DNA of 64,000 nucleotides, from the NCBI RefSeq assembly GCF_016863275.1, contig NZ_BOOO01000008.1, positions 186,001 to 250,000 of the forward strand, given 5' to 3'. A program made the translations under genes and the position numbers. The DNA comes from Planotetraspora mira (GTDB lineage: Bacteria > Actinomycetota > Actinomycetes > Streptosporangiales > Streptosporangiaceae). The notes under the pieces are model-generated. The model saw only the letters and a program-made list of their open reading frames with translations, had not been told where the DNA came from and did not search any database. Below, piece after piece: positions 1 to 9,795 of the stretch. Numbering within the stretch: the stretch's first letter is position 1; every line of letters begins with the position of its first letter.

Positions 1-1133
<1,133 letters not shown>

Positions 1134-1169
1134 GTACGGCACGACATGTAGAAGCACACGTGACCCAAT

Positions 1170-1193
1170 CAAAAGGGCAACAGCACCCTTTTG
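1170..1193 (+). terminator. hairpin terminator after ABC-F gene
   Basis: Perfect 8-bp arms CAAAAGGG and CCCTTTTG around an 8-base loop, 36 bases after the ABC-F stop and 26 bases before the next start. The T-run is the arm itself (TTTTG). It could also be an operator for the following regulator. Confidence 0.6.
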
Positions 1194-1219
1194 TGTGATT
1201 TGAGTCATAACGTGTCACT

Positions 1220-2134
1220 ATGAGCGCCAAGAAGCCGCTTGGCGATTTCCTGCGAGCCAGGCGCCAGGTCACGAGTGTCGATCAGGTGGGGCTCGCGGGC
1301 GGAGGCAGCCGCCGCATCCCGGGACTGCGCCGCGAGGAGGTCGCCACGCTGGCCGGCGTCAGCACGGACTACTACATCCGGCTGGAGCAGGGCAGGGAGC
1401 GCCATCCCTCTGACCAGGTGCTCCAGGCTCTGGCGCGAGTCTTCGACCTCACGCCGGAAGCCGCCGAACACATGTACGATCTCGCCAGCCCCCGGCCCCA
1501 CCGGCGCCGGACTCCCGGCGGGAGCGACCGGGTCAGCGCGGGCGTGATGCGGCTTCTGAACAGGTGGGACCACGCTCCGGCGTTCGTGGTGAACCACCGG
1601 CAGGACGTGCTGGCCAGGAACCATCTGGCCGACGGCCTCCATGGATGGCTGGACCACAGCGACAACCTGCTGCGGTTCACCTTCCTCAATCCCGCATCGC
1701 ACGAGTTCTACCTGGACTGGGAAGACGAGGCCCTGGCCAAACTGGCCGATCTGCGCGCCTTCCTGGGCGCGGACCGCGACGACCCCGCCGTGTCCGAACT
1801 GGTGGAGGAGCTTTCTGAGGCGAGCGCGGACTTCCGCCGGATGTGGGCCCGCCACGACGTCCGCGCCAAGACCGACGAACTCAAACGCCTTCACCACCCA
1901 GTCGTCGGCGACCTGGTCCTCTGGCACGAGACATTGGCCATCGCCAGCGCTCCTGACCTGCGCATATTCGTCAGCTCAGCAGAGCCCGGCAGCCCCTCCG
2001 AACGGGCCCTCGCACGCCTGGCCATACTCGAACGCGACGCTCACGTGCCCCGGTCCGTTCGCCGTGCCGTTCCGAACGTCGCCGGGCGCAGAGGCGAGGA
2101 CGAGCGACCGTTCAGGCAGGTTCGTCACAGGTGA
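1220..2134 (+). CDS. XRE-family regulator with MmyB-like ligand domain
   Basis: The protein has 304 residues. The N-terminal helix-turn-helix carries the family hallmark PGLRREEVATLAGVS and YYIRLEQGR; the rest matches the MmyB-like ligand-binding domain (PAFVVNHRQDVLARN; LRFTFLNP; FRRMWARHDV; HPVVGDLVLWHETL). These are one-component DNA-binding regulators, usually of a neighbouring oxidoreductase or their own gene. The Arg-rich tail is longer than in relatives and overlaps the 3' end of the convergent LysR gene by 23 bases, so the last roughly 25 residues may be read-through past an ancestral stop. No oxidoreductase sits immediately beside it. The ligand is unknown. Confidence 0.92.
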   Translation: MSAKKPLGDFLRARRQVTSVDQVGLAGGGSRRIPGLRREEVATLAGVSTDYYIRLEQGRERHPSDQVLQALARVFDLTPEAAEHMYDLASPRPHRRRTPGGSDRVSAGVMRLLNRWDHAPAFVVNHRQDVLARNHLADGLHGWLDHSDNLLRFTFLNPASHEFYLDWEDEALAKLADLRAFLGADRDDPAVSELVEELSEASADFRRMWARHDVRAKTDELKRLHHPVVGDLVLWHETLAIASAPDLRIFVSSAEPGSPSERALARLAILERDAHVPRSVRRAVPNVAGRRGEDERPFRQVRHR

Positions 2135-3065
2135 CGTCCGGTGCCGCTTCGCCTGGCACCCGGCGGGTGGTATCCAGCCAGTGGAGTCGGTGGGCGATTT
2201 GGCGAGCCGTATCGATGACGGCGGCCACGTAGGGTGACGGATCCCCCGCGCGCCACAGGAGTGACCACGGGTAAAGCGGCACCGGTTCGATGAGCGGCCG
2301 CCATACGGTGCCCGGCCGGCTGGACGTGCGGGAGGAAGCCGGCACGCACAGGACACAACGATGCTGGAGCACGAGATCGGCGGCCGCGCGGTTGCTCTCG
2401 ACGGTTCCCTCGTAGATGGAGGGGACGAATCCGGCCGAGCTGCACAGTTCCCCGACGAACTGGTTGAATTCCGGTGTGTGGGTCTCCTCGCCGAGCAGGA
2501 GTTGTTCCTCGGCCAGGGCGGCGACGGGCACGCCCTCCTGGAGGGCGAAGCGGTGGGTGGCGGGGACAAGCACGCCCAGCGGATCGAGCCGGATGAGCTC
2601 GGAGACCACGCTGGGCGAGGGCTGGGAGGCATGGCCGATCCCGATCTCCAGGCGCCCGTCGGCCAGTTGGCGGTACTGCTCGGGCGTGCCGGCTTCGACC
2701 TGGTGGATCGTCAGTTCCGGGTGGCGCCGCTGCACGGCTCGCAGGATCTGCGGCATGGAGTCGTAACTCGCGTCGACGATGCCCGCCCGGAGGGTTGGCG
2801 GCGACTCGGCGGTGTTCCGGGCCGCATGGGCCGCCCGGCCGACGTGGTCGAGAATCTGGCGGGCCTCGACGAGGAAGGCGGCGCCGGCCGGGGTGAGCTC
2901 GACGTGGTGGGTGCTGCGGTTCAGCAGTCGCACCCCGAGTTCACGTTCGAGACGTTGCACCTGCTGACTCAGGGCGGACTGGACGATGTGCTCGCGAAGG
3001 GCTGCCCGGCCGAAGTGCAGTTCCTCAGCCAGCGTCACGAAATAGCGGAGTTGGCGTAGTTCCAT
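2112..3065 (-). CDS. LysR-family transcriptional regulator
   Basis: 317 residues from ATG at 3065 (MELRQLRYF), which matches the usual LysR start; an ATG three codons upstream is also possible. The N-terminal winged helix reads FVTLAEELHFGRAA, QSALSQQVQRLERELG and LLNRSTHHVELT; the remainder is a LysR substrate-binding domain (LTIHQVEAGTPEQYRQLADGRLEIGIG). The 3' end overlaps the convergent XRE gene. The desaturase gene lies upstream on the same strand with a 171-base gap, so co-transcription is possible but not evident. Target unknown. Confidence 0.93.
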   Translation of the reverse strand: MELRQLRYFVTLAEELHFGRAALREHIVQSALSQQVQRLERELGVRLLNRSTHHVELTPAGAAFLVEARQILDHVGRAAHAARNTAESPPTLRAGIVDASYDSMPQILRAVQRRHPELTIHQVEAGTPEQYRQLADGRLEIGIGHASQPSPSVVSELIRLDPLGVLVPATHRFALQEGVPVAALAEEQLLLGEETHTPEFNQFVGELCSSAGFVPSIYEGTVESNRAAADLVLQHRCVLCVPASSRTSSRPGTVWRPLIEPVPLYPWSLLWRAGDPSPYVAAVIDTARQIAHRLHWLDTTRRVPGEAAPDVTCDEPA

Positions 3066-3236
3066 GGCCGCCACCCCCTTCCCGCAGGGCGGTGCCGAGG
3101 CGGACCCTTCTCCACACCCTAGGTCCCCGAGAGGGCCGGCAGCCGTCCAGGCGCGTGGATCGGGGAAACGAGACCGTCACGATCACCACGGATGATGATC
3201 GTCCACATCGCCGACGGCGGCCTCCGGAGGCGCCGG

Positions 3237-4241
3237 TCAGAGTCCGGCCGGTGCGCGGGCGTCCGCGGAGACGTCGGTCCTGCGGCGGCCTTCGATGCGG
3301 TCGTGGTCGGCCCAGCGGACGTCGGTGGCCCAGCCCAGACGCTCGAAGATCCGGATCAGTCCGGCGGCCGGGTCGATCTGGAACCGGTCCAGACCGTGCC
3401 GGGCGCAGGTGGGTTCGCTGTGGTGGCCGTTGTGCCAGCTCTCCCCGAATGAGAGCAGGGCCAGCGGCCACAGGTTGGTCGAGCGGTCGTGGCGGCGTGT
3501 GGTGAAGGGTCTGCTTCCGATGACGTGGCAGAGGGAGTTGACGCTCCAGGTGACGTGCTGCAGGAGAGCGACGCGGACCAGCCCGGCCCACAGGAACGCG
3601 GTGATCCCGCCGAACAGGCTGCCGCTGATCGCCCACCCGGCCAGGAACGGCAGTGCCAGTGACACGGCGCACAGGGCGGGGAAGGCGCGTGCCACCCTCA
3701 CCATCGCCGGGTCGGCGAGCATGTCGGGTGCGTAGCGCGACGCCGGGGTCGGATCGTCGGTGAACATCCAGCCGAGATGAGCGTGGGCGAGTCCACGAAG
3801 CTGGCCGTACAGGCTGGTGCCGTACCGGTAGGGGGAGTGCGGATCGCCGGGTCGGTCGGTGAAGGCGTGATGGCGGCGGTGGATCGCCACCCAGTCGATC
3901 ACGTTGCCCTGGAAGCTCATCGAGCCGGCGACCGCCAGGGCCACCCGAAGCCCCGGGCGTGCGGTGAAAGATCCGTGGGTGAGCAGCCGGTGGAACCCCA
4001 CGGTCGCCCCGAGCCCGGTGACCACGTAGAAGACTCCGGCCAGCAGCAGATCGGTGAGCACGACGCCGTGGCCCCACGCCAGCCAGATCCCGAGCCCCAG
4101 CGCGACGAACGGCACCACCACGATGGTCCCGGTCAGCCACGTCTGGGCCCGGCCGGCTGGAGCGTGCTCCACGGTCCCGGGGAATGGTGACACACCGTCA
4201 TAGTCCTCCCGGCGTCTCACCGGTTGTTCAGAAACAGTCAT
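3237..4241 (-). CDS. membrane fatty acid (acyl-CoA) desaturase
   Basis: 334 residues with the three histidine boxes of di-iron acyl desaturases: HRLLTH (84-89), HRRHH (121-125) and HNGHH (about 260). Hydrophobic spans at about 35-55, 62-80 and 165-210 fit a membrane-embedded enzyme. The family inserts a cis double bond, typically delta-9, in stearoyl/palmitoyl chains using O2 and an electron donor, adjusting membrane fluidity. The gene begins 19 bases after the stop of the UBP zinc-finger gene on the same strand, so the two probably form an operon. Confidence 0.94.
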   Translation of the reverse strand: MTVSEQPVRRREDYDGVSPFPGTVEHAPAGRAQTWLTGTIVVVPFVALGLGIWLAWGHGVVLTDLLLAGVFYVVTGLGATVGFHRLLTHGSFTARPGLRVALAVAGSMSFQGNVIDWVAIHRRHHAFTDRPGDPHSPYRYGTSLYGQLRGLAHAHLGWMFTDDPTPASRYAPDMLADPAMVRVARAFPALCAVSLALPFLAGWAISGSLFGGITAFLWAGLVRVALLQHVTWSVNSLCHVIGSRPFTTRRHDRSTNLWPLALLSFGESWHNGHHSEPTCARHGLDRFQIDPAAGLIRIFERLGWATDVRWADHDRIEGRRRTDVSADARAPAGL

Positions 4242-4260
4242 GAGCCTCTTCCGTCTCGCT

Positions 4261-4572
4261 TCACACGGCTCGTCCGTGCACGTAGCACCATCGCCAGGCC
4301 GTATCCGTCTCCAGCGCGCCGACCACCGGGTGGTCGGTCTCCTGGTAGTGCGCCCGGGCGTGGCCGCCCGGCGAATCGTCGGAACACGCGACCCAGCCGC
4401 ACGTCAGGCAGACCACCAGTCGCGCCCAGGTCAGGCCGAGGATCAGGCACATCGCGCATTCGGGGGCACCCTGTTCGACCCCCAGCGGCATACTGAGGTG
4501 TTGGCAGCGCGGCGCCCGACCGTTCGGAGCGCCCTGGGCGCGGACATTCACGCCCCCCACATTCAGGGCCAT
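4261..4572 (-). CDS. UBP-type zinc finger protein
   Basis: 103 residues from the ATG at 4572, which has a GAGGGGG ribosome site 6 bases upstream; a longer in-frame extension to 4632 lacks one. Metal ligands fit a ZnF-UBP fold: C39 and C42 (ECAMC), C55/C58/C63 (CLTCGWVAC), H71, H75, H81 and C96. In eukaryotes this fold binds ubiquitin C-termini; in Actinobacteria small stand-alone versions are common and of unknown role, since canonical ubiquitin is absent. Its place just upstream of the desaturase suggests a shared job, perhaps metal or redox sensing; that is inference. Confidence 0.85.
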   Translation of the reverse strand: MALNVGGVNVRAQGAPNGRAPRCQHLSMPLGVEQGAPECAMCLILGLTWARLVVCLTCGWVACSDDSPGGHARAHYQETDHPVVGALETDTAWRWCYVHGRAV

Positions 4573-4940
4573 CACGACCCCCTCAAGGTGACAGTGACGC
4601 GAGCTGCGCCGACTGACCTGCCTGCCAGTCAACGTGACCGGCGGGCCGGGCGGAAACAGGCAATCTCAGCAAAGGTCATCACCGGCCGCGATAGCGGGCC
4701 TGCCGCCGAGCACCGTCCCGTCAAGCGGAAGCCCCCGGGGGCGTGCGACCCAGGTGATCTGCCACCACGATGAGCTTTGCTGACATCGGCCGTTTCCGTT
4801 CGCCGGTGGATGTCGTTGACTCAAGGTGCCCGGCTCCCGCCTTCAGGCCTGTACGCCGGATGTTCACGGCCGGTCGGACAGGCCGCACTCTGCCTGCTCG
4901 AGAGAGTGACGGACCCTCCCGCCGTGATCGAGGAGGCGGC
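4573..4940. other. intergenic region, no gene recognised
   Basis: 368 bases between the divergent zinc-finger and STAS genes. It must hold both promoters. I see no convincing -35/-10 pair. A 21-codon minus-strand frame (4721-4786) has no good ribosome site. Confidence 0.5.
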
Positions 4941-5336
4941 ATGAACGCCAGCGACAGAACCAGCGGACCACGGGGTTCCCTCGGCATCATCGGCGGCCGC
5001 GTCGCCGGACCTTTCGAGGCCTCCGGGCCGCGCCTGCGCATCACCCCGTCCCTCTATCCGCAGGGACTCTGGATAGAGGGTGACCTCGACCGCACCACCA
5101 TGGCGGCCCTGACTGACGCGCTCGCCTCGCCGGCGAGGGGCGGCAGCCTCTTCGTCGACCTCGGCGGCCTGGTGTTCATCGACATCGGCGCCCTCCGCGC
5201 CCTGGTCACGGCAGCCACCCGGCTGGAGGGCGACCACGTTCTGACGTTGCGCTCGGTGCCGCCGCGAGTGCGACGCCTGCTCGACCTCACGGGCTGGCAT
5301 GACGCGCCCCACCTCTACGTGGATGAGCCGGCGTAG
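4941..5336 (+). CDS. STAS-domain anti-anti-sigma-like protein
   Basis: 131 residues from ATG at 4941, preceded by a perfect AGGAGG four bases upstream, so I prefer this start over in-frame ATGs from 4770. Residues about 40-125 form a STAS domain: LWIEGDLDRTTMAALTDAL, LFVDLGGLVFIDIGALRAL, then a C-terminal LLDLTGW. The conserved phosphorylatable Ser of SpoIIAA/RsbV (usually D-S/T-x-G) is replaced here by FIDIGAL, so classic kinase switching at that position is doubtful. No anti-sigma kinase is adjacent. A role in sigma-factor partner switching or as a MEDS/STAS sensor partner is inferred from the family only. Confidence 0.85.
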   Translation: MNASDRTSGPRGSLGIIGGRVAGPFEASGPRLRITPSLYPQGLWIEGDLDRTTMAALTDALASPARGGSLFVDLGGLVFIDIGALRALVTAATRLEGDHVLTLRSVPPRVRRLLDLTGWHDAPHLYVDEPA

Positions 5337-5405
5337 CCCCTCAGGCGAAACTCATGAACGCGTACAGCCGAACAGATCGACGGCCGTCGCCACGGCGGAG
5401 AATGA

Positions 5406-5897
5406 TCAGCCGTCAGGGGCCCGGTTGAGCGAGCCCGCTGGTCCGGGCAGGCCGGGGCGAGGCCAGGAGCGCCCCTCGTGGTCCTCGACCGCCATGTTGA
5501 ACCGGGTCAGAACGCAAGCGAAGTCGGCGAGGTCCTCCGGCGTCCAGTCGGCCAGCACGACACCCAGCCCGTCGGTGGCCCAGGCACGGTCGGCGTGCAG
5601 GCGGCGCAGTCCCTCGGCCGTGATGCGCACCTTGCGCGCCATCCCGCCGTCCGGGTCGGGGATCCGCTCGGCCACGCCGGAGCGCAGCAGGGCCGCGGTC
5701 TGACGGTTGACCGTCGACGTGTCCAGCCCGAACGCCTCCGCGAGCTGGCCGATCGACATCGGCCCCTCGATCTCGATCCGGCTGAGCAGGAGGTAGGCGC
5801 TGCGTTCTAAACGACCTCTCGTCCCGAACGCGCCCATGGCGACACTGCGGCCGATCAGCCTCAGCTCACGCTCGATTTCCGTGATCTCTCTGTCCAT
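5406..5897 (-). CDS. MarR-family transcriptional regulator
   Basis: 163 residues with the MarR winged helix: ERSAYLLLSRIE, SIGQLAEAFGLDTSTVNRQTAALLRSGVAERIPDPDG and RKVRITAEG. It is divergent from an MFS drug exporter; the shared 128-base spacer carries two palindromes that suit a MarR dimer. The likely role is repression of the exporter and itself until a ligand binds, which is inferred from the arrangement. Confidence 0.93.
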   Translation of the reverse strand: MDREITEIERELRLIGRSVAMGAFGTRGRLERSAYLLLSRIEIEGPMSIGQLAEAFGLDTSTVNRQTAALLRSGVAERIPDPDGGMARKVRITAEGLRRLHADRAWATDGLGVVLADWTPEDLADFACVLTRFNMAVEDHEGRSWPRPGLPGPAGSLNRAPDG

Positions 5898-5945
5898 GCC
5901 CGCACCTCCCTCGTGCCTCGACTGGACCCCACCCCCTGATTATGC

Positions 5946-5974
5946 ATGCTGCACAGCATATGTATGATGCATAT
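5946..5974. promoter_or_regulatory. overlapping palindromes, probable MarR operator
   Basis: ATGCTG-CA-CAGCAT (5946-5959) has perfect 6-bp arms, and the next 17-mer ATATGTATGATGCATAT (5958-5974) is a near-perfect palindrome sharing two bases with it. Both are AT-rich islands midway between the divergent MarR and MFS starts. Confidence 0.65.
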
Positions 5975-6025
5975 CGCCTGGTCCGGGGATCCTGGCCGGC
6001 TTTGTCAACGTCGAGCGGAGACGTA

Positions 6026-7486
6026 ATGAGCACCACCGCCCCCGTATCGCGCACCGGCGCGATCGTGAGCGTGCTGGCCGCCGCCGGAATCACGGTGTCG
6101 GTCATGCAGACCCTGGTCGTCCCCCTCATCCCAGAGTTGCCTCAGCTCCTGCATACCTCGGCGGCCAACGCCACGTGGGCGATCACCGCCACTCTGCTCG
6201 GAGGAGCGGTCGCCACACCGGTCGTCGGCCGGCTCGGCGACCTTTACGGCAAGCGCCGCCTGCTGCTGATCAGCACCGCCCTGCTGGTCATCGGCTCGCT
6301 GGTGTGCGCGCCCGCGAACTCGCTCGCCCCGATGGTCATCGGCCGGACGCTGCAGGGCTTCGGGATGGGCGTCATCCCCCTCGGCATCAGCATCATGCGC
6401 GACGTCCTGCCCGCCGAGCGGCTGGGATCGGCCATGGCGATCATGAGCTCCTCGCTCGGAGTCGGCGGCGCCCTCGGTCTGCCGGCGTCGGCCGCCGTCG
6501 CGCAGAACGCCGACTGGCACGTGCTCTTCTGGGGCTCGGGCGCCCTCGGCCTCATCGCGGGCGTGCTGGTCCTGTTCTTCATCCCCGAGTCCTCCGTACG
6601 GGCCGGGGGGCGCTTCGACTTCGTCGGCGCGATCGGCCTGTCCGCGGGACTACTCTGCCTGCTGCTGCCGATCTCCAAGGGCGGGGACTGGGGCTGGGGC
6701 AGCGGCACCACGCTCGGGTTGTTCGCCGCCGCGGCCGTGATCCTCCTCCTGTGGGGCGCGTGGGAACTGCGCCACACGGCACCGTTGGTCGACCTGCGCA
6801 CCAGTTCGCGCCGCCCGATCCTCATGACGAACCTCGCGTCCATCGTGGTCGGCTTCGCGATGTACGCGATGTCCCTGGTCGCCCCGCAGTTGCTCCAGCT
6901 TCCCGAAGCCACCGGCTACGGCCTGGGCCAGACCATGCTCGAGGCCGGACTGTGGATGGCCCCCGCGGGTCTGGTCATGATGGCCGTCTCACCGCTCGCC
7001 GCCAGAATCTCCGCCGCGCGCGGGCCCAAGATCTCCCTGCTCATCGGCGCGCTCGTGATCGCCGGCGGGTACGGCGTGGCGCTCACGCTCATGGGCAGCG
7101 CGTGGGGCGTGCTGGTCTTCGCCGCGGTGATCAGCGGGGGTGTCGGCTTCGCCTACGCGGCCATGCCGGCCCTGATCATGAGTGCCGCCCCCGCCTCGGA
7201 GAGCGCCGCGGCCAACGGCCTGAACAGCCTGATGCGTTCGATCGGCACCTCGACGGCCAGCGCCGTCATGGGCGTGGTCCTGGCCCACATGACCGTCCAA
7301 CTGGGTCCGGTCAGCGTGCCGTCCGAGGCCGGGTTCCGCGCCGACTTCATGATCGCCGCGGGCGTCGCCCTGCTCGCCGCTCTCGTCGTCCTTGCCATCC
7401 CCGGCCGCGCGGGAGGCGCGCTCGCGCGGCGCACCGCCCGGCAGGGCGCCCAGGACGCCGTCGTGGAAGGGTCCGCCCTCCGGTAG
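6026..7486 (+). CDS. MFS drug:H+ antiporter (DHA2, 14-TM type)
   Basis: 486 residues from ATG at 6026 with GCGGAG just upstream; earlier in-frame ATGs lie inside the probable operator. It has about 14 hydrophobic segments. Motif A-like GRLGDLYGKRRLL follows TM2, and the TM5 antiporter motif region reads GLGVGGALGLP-like (SSSLGVGGALGLP). This is the EmrB/QacA-type architecture of proton-driven multidrug or antibiotic exporters in the cytoplasmic membrane. A MarR gene is transcribed divergently and probably represses it. Substrate unknown. Confidence 0.93.
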   Translation: MSTTAPVSRTGAIVSVLAAAGITVSVMQTLVVPLIPELPQLLHTSAANATWAITATLLGGAVATPVVGRLGDLYGKRRLLLISTALLVIGSLVCAPANSLAPMVIGRTLQGFGMGVIPLGISIMRDVLPAERLGSAMAIMSSSLGVGGALGLPASAAVAQNADWHVLFWGSGALGLIAGVLVLFFIPESSVRAGGRFDFVGAIGLSAGLLCLLLPISKGGDWGWGSGTTLGLFAAAAVILLLWGAWELRHTAPLVDLRTSSRRPILMTNLASIVVGFAMYAMSLVAPQLLQLPEATGYGLGQTMLEAGLWMAPAGLVMMAVSPLAARISAARGPKISLLIGALVIAGGYGVALTLMGSAWGVLVFAAVISGGVGFAYAAMPALIMSAAPASESAAANGLNSLMRSIGTSTASAVMGVVLAHMTVQLGPVSVPSEAGFRADFMIAAGVALLAALVVLAIPGRAGGALARRTARQGAQDAVVEGSALR

Positions 7487-7499
7487 AGAACCCGACGTG

Positions 7500-7550
7500 G
7501 ACGGCGCCGGACCAGGCAGCCCCTCTGGTGGGGCGGCGGCCGGCGCCGTC
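7500..7550. terminator. bidirectional hairpin between convergent genes
   Basis: Perfect 11-bp arms GACGGCGCCGG (7500-7510) and CCGGCGCCGTC (7540-7550) lie between the MFS stop and the HxlR gene stop. No T-run, as usual in high-GC actinobacteria. Confidence 0.6.
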
Positions 7551-7558
7551 TCGGCGCC

Positions 7559-8275
7559 TCACCCCACTGCGGGTGCGGGGCGCGGGAACAAGGCGAGGAA
7601 CCGCTCGGCGACGCGCTGGTCGCCGAGGAGATCGAGGTCTTCCGTCCGCAGTGCGTCATCGAGGTCGCGTCCGCCGAACACCAGGGCCCGCAGTGTGGCC
7701 GGCCCGGTCATTCGCAGAACGGCGTCGGCCGTGCCTGGCGCGACAGTCGGCCCATCCCCGTTCCCGCCCGTATCCGGCCCGGTCCGGCCGAGGGCGGCGC
7801 GGCTGAGGTCGACCCGGCCGTCAGCGATCCCGGCATGGAAGCGGTCGTCGCCCAGCCACAACTCGACCTGGGCCCTGAACTCACCGGCCGCCTCGCCGTC
7901 GAAGGCCGTGCGCATCGCGATGATGAGCGCGTCGGCGCTCAACTCCCCGTCCGTGGTCATCGGCGCGCGGCTCCCCCAGCGGCCCAGATGGAACAGGACC
8001 GGCTCCAACTCACGTCCCCAGGCCGTCAGTTCGTACGCCCAGGAGACGGCCGGAGGCCCGAGCCTGCGCCGCCGTACGACCCCGGCCTCCTCCAGTTCAC
8101 GCAACCGGTGAGTCAGGACGTTCTGGCTCAAGGCGGGCAGGCCGCGGTGCAGGTCGGAGAACCGTTTGGGGCCCAGCAGGAGCTCACGGACGACGAGGAG
8201 GGCCCACCTTTCGCCGACCAGGTCCAGTCCGCGCGCGATGCCGCACGGGTCGTCATAGGTGCGCTTGCCCGGCAT
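7559..8275 (-). CDS. HxlR-family regulator with C-terminal SCP2-like domain
   Basis: 238 residues. The N-terminal half is an HxlR winged helix: CGIARGLDLVGERWALLVVREL, LGPKRFSDLHRGLP, LSQNVLTHRLRELEEAGVV. After residue about 120 a domain resembling the sterol-carrier (SCP2) fold follows, ending in a long tail (LRMTGPATLRALVFGGRDL). HxlR-SCP2 fusions are widespread in Actinobacteria; the C-terminal domain is presumed to bind a hydrophobic ligand. It is divergent from an alpha/beta hydrolase across a 119-base spacer that contains a palindrome, suggesting ligand-controlled expression of the hydrolase. Confidence 0.9.
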   Translation of the reverse strand: MPGKRTYDDPCGIARGLDLVGERWALLVVRELLLGPKRFSDLHRGLPALSQNVLTHRLRELEEAGVVRRRRLGPPAVSWAYELTAWGRELEPVLFHLGRWGSRAPMTTDGELSADALIIAMRTAFDGEAAGEFRAQVELWLGDDRFHAGIADGRVDLSRAALGRTGPDTGGNGDGPTVAPGTADAVLRMTGPATLRALVFGGRDLDDALRTEDLDLLGDQRVAERFLALFPRPAPAVG

Positions 8276-8317
8276 GGCAGGAGTGTAGCCAAAGCGCTTG
8301 CATATCAGGAGCGTCCA

Positions 8318-8332
8318 CTCCTAGGTTAGGAG
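8318..8332. promoter_or_regulatory. palindrome, probable HxlR operator
   Basis: CTCCTA-GGT-TAGGAG has perfect arms. A further AGGAG occurs at 8308-8312. It lies between divergent HxlR and hydrolase genes. Confidence 0.55.
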
Positions 8333-8394
8333 CAGATTGTGAAGTCCAGGCTCCTTCCCGACGTCCGGTCCGGCACGAAAGAGGCCCCCAGCAC

Positions 8395-9090
8395 GTGACG
8401 ACCTATGTCCTGATCCCCGGTGCCGCGTCCACCTCCTGGTACTGGCATCGGGTCACCCCTCTGCTGCGCGAACGAGGCCACGACGTCGTGGCGGTCGACC
8501 TGCCGTGCGACGACGACCGCGCCGGGCTGGCCGAATACGCCGACGCCGTGGTGGACGCCGTCGGGGGCCGCACCGGCCTGGTGTTGGTGGCCCAGTCGAT
8601 GGGGGGATTCACCGCGCCGATGGTCTGCGACCGGATTCCCGTCGACCTGCTGGTCCTGGTGGCCGCGATGGTCCCGCGGCCGGGTGAGAGCCCGGGCGAC
8701 TGGTGGACCGCGACGGGTCAGGAGCAGGCCCGCCGCGAGAACGAGGAACTCGAAGGCCGTGACCCGGACGCGCCGTTCGATCCGGTCACGGCCTTCCTCC
8801 ACGACGTTCCCCCTGAGGTCGCGGCCGAGTCGGCCCATCACGTGCGGGAACAGTCGGGCACGCCGTTCGAGAAGCCGTGGCCGCTTCCCGCCTGGCCGGA
8901 CGTGCCGACGCGGTTCCTGCTCTGCCGGGGCGACCGGTTCTTCCCCGCGGCCTTCCAGCGGCGCGTCGTCAGGGAACGGCTCGGTTTCGACCCGGACGAG
9001 ATGGGCGGGGGTCACCTGCCCGCGCTCGCGCGTCCCGCCGAACTCGTCGATCGGCTGGAGGCCTACCGGATCTCGATCAGCGACTCATAG
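8395..9090 (+). CDS. alpha/beta hydrolase (salicylate esterase-like)
   Basis: 231 residues from GTG at 8395 (TTYVLIPGAASTSWYW). It shows the oxyanion region LIPGAA, nucleophile elbow AQSMGG, acid in LCRGDRFFP and catalytic His in GGGHLP. Small hydrolases of this plant methyl-salicylate-esterase-like type act on esters or hydroxynitriles. Substrate unknown. The gene overlaps the convergent membrane-protein gene by 6 bases. Control by the divergent HxlR regulator is likely. Confidence 0.88.
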   Translation: MTTYVLIPGAASTSWYWHRVTPLLRERGHDVVAVDLPCDDDRAGLAEYADAVVDAVGGRTGLVLVAQSMGGFTAPMVCDRIPVDLLVLVAAMVPRPGESPGDWWTATGQEQARRENEELEGRDPDAPFDPVTAFLHDVPPEVAAESAHHVREQSGTPFEKPWPLPAWPDVPTRFLLCRGDRFFPAAFQRRVVRERLGFDPDEMGGGHLPALARPAELVDRLEAYRISISDS

Positions 9091-9795
9091 GGCCGCCAGA
9101 ACGTCCACGACGGCGCGCGCCGCGGACCCGAGACCCCCTTCGAAGGAGACCGCGATCATCGCGGGAACGCAGAGGGACAGGACGAAGCCCCGGATGCCGC
9201 CCATCGGGTTGGCCAGCGGCTCCTGGGCCTCGACTCCCCACCACAACGATCGCGGTTCGAGGAGCAGGTACAGGACGGCGCCGATCTGGCCAAGGGCGAA
9301 CAGCCAGAGCCAGGCCCACCGGTTGCCCACGCGATGCTCTTTCGTACGGAGCATCATGACGAACGAGATGATCCAGGCGAGCGTCACCAGCCAGCCGAAG
9401 AAATCCGGGACACGGAGCGTCCACATGGCGGCGAGCCACCGGGGGTGGGTCAGGCTTTTCGCCCCCACCACGTACGGATAGGTCCCCCCGGGCCAGACGA
9501 GGTTGGTCAGGCCGTGCTTCAGGTTGGGGTCCACCGAGTGGTACCAGGTGAACGGGCTGGTGGACCAGCGGAGATCGACATCGTGATCGACGTGGCGATA
9601 GATCACGGCGGACACCTGTCCGGCGTACAGGGTCGCGTGGAACTCCGCGGCGGAACGTTCCTGAGGGAGTGCGGCGAAGAAGGCGAGCAGCGTGCCCCAC
9701 AGGAGCACGACGAGCAGGATCACCCGGACGAACACCGCGGTGATCCGGTCCACCTGGCGCATCACCGGCAGTTCTTGGTACAGCCGCACTCGCAT
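9085..9795 (-). CDS. hypothetical membrane protein
   Basis: 236 residues, not recognised. A hydrophobic helix at about residues 20-45 (VFVRVILLVVLLWGTLLAFF), an extracytoplasmic stretch with WSTSPFTWYHSVDPNLKHG, then three further helices between about 132 and 222. The loop is aromatic-rich. No motif gives a function, and the neighbours (hydrolase, rnhB) do not help. Confidence 0.75.
   Translation of the reverse strand: MRVRLYQELPVMRQVDRITAVFVRVILLVVLLWGTLLAFFAALPQERSAAEFHATLYAGQVSAVIYRHVDHDVDLRWSTSPFTWYHSVDPNLKHGLTNLVWPGGTYPYVVGAKSLTHPRWLAAMWTLRVPDFFGWLVTLAWIISFVMMLRTKEHRVGNRWAWLWLFALGQIGAVLYLLLEPRSLWWGVEAQEPLANPMGGIRGFVLSLCVPAMIAVSFEGGLGSAARAVVDVLAAL

Noticed and set aside
4721-4786. 21-codon minus-strand peptide starting MSAKLIVVADH
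   Set aside because: Looks protein-like but has no clear ribosome site and no adjacent gene it could lead.
6175-7806. 543-codon plus-strand frame over the MFS gene
   Set aside because: Arg/Pro/Gly-rich translation typical of an off-frame read of a GC-rich gene; the MFS frame explains the region.
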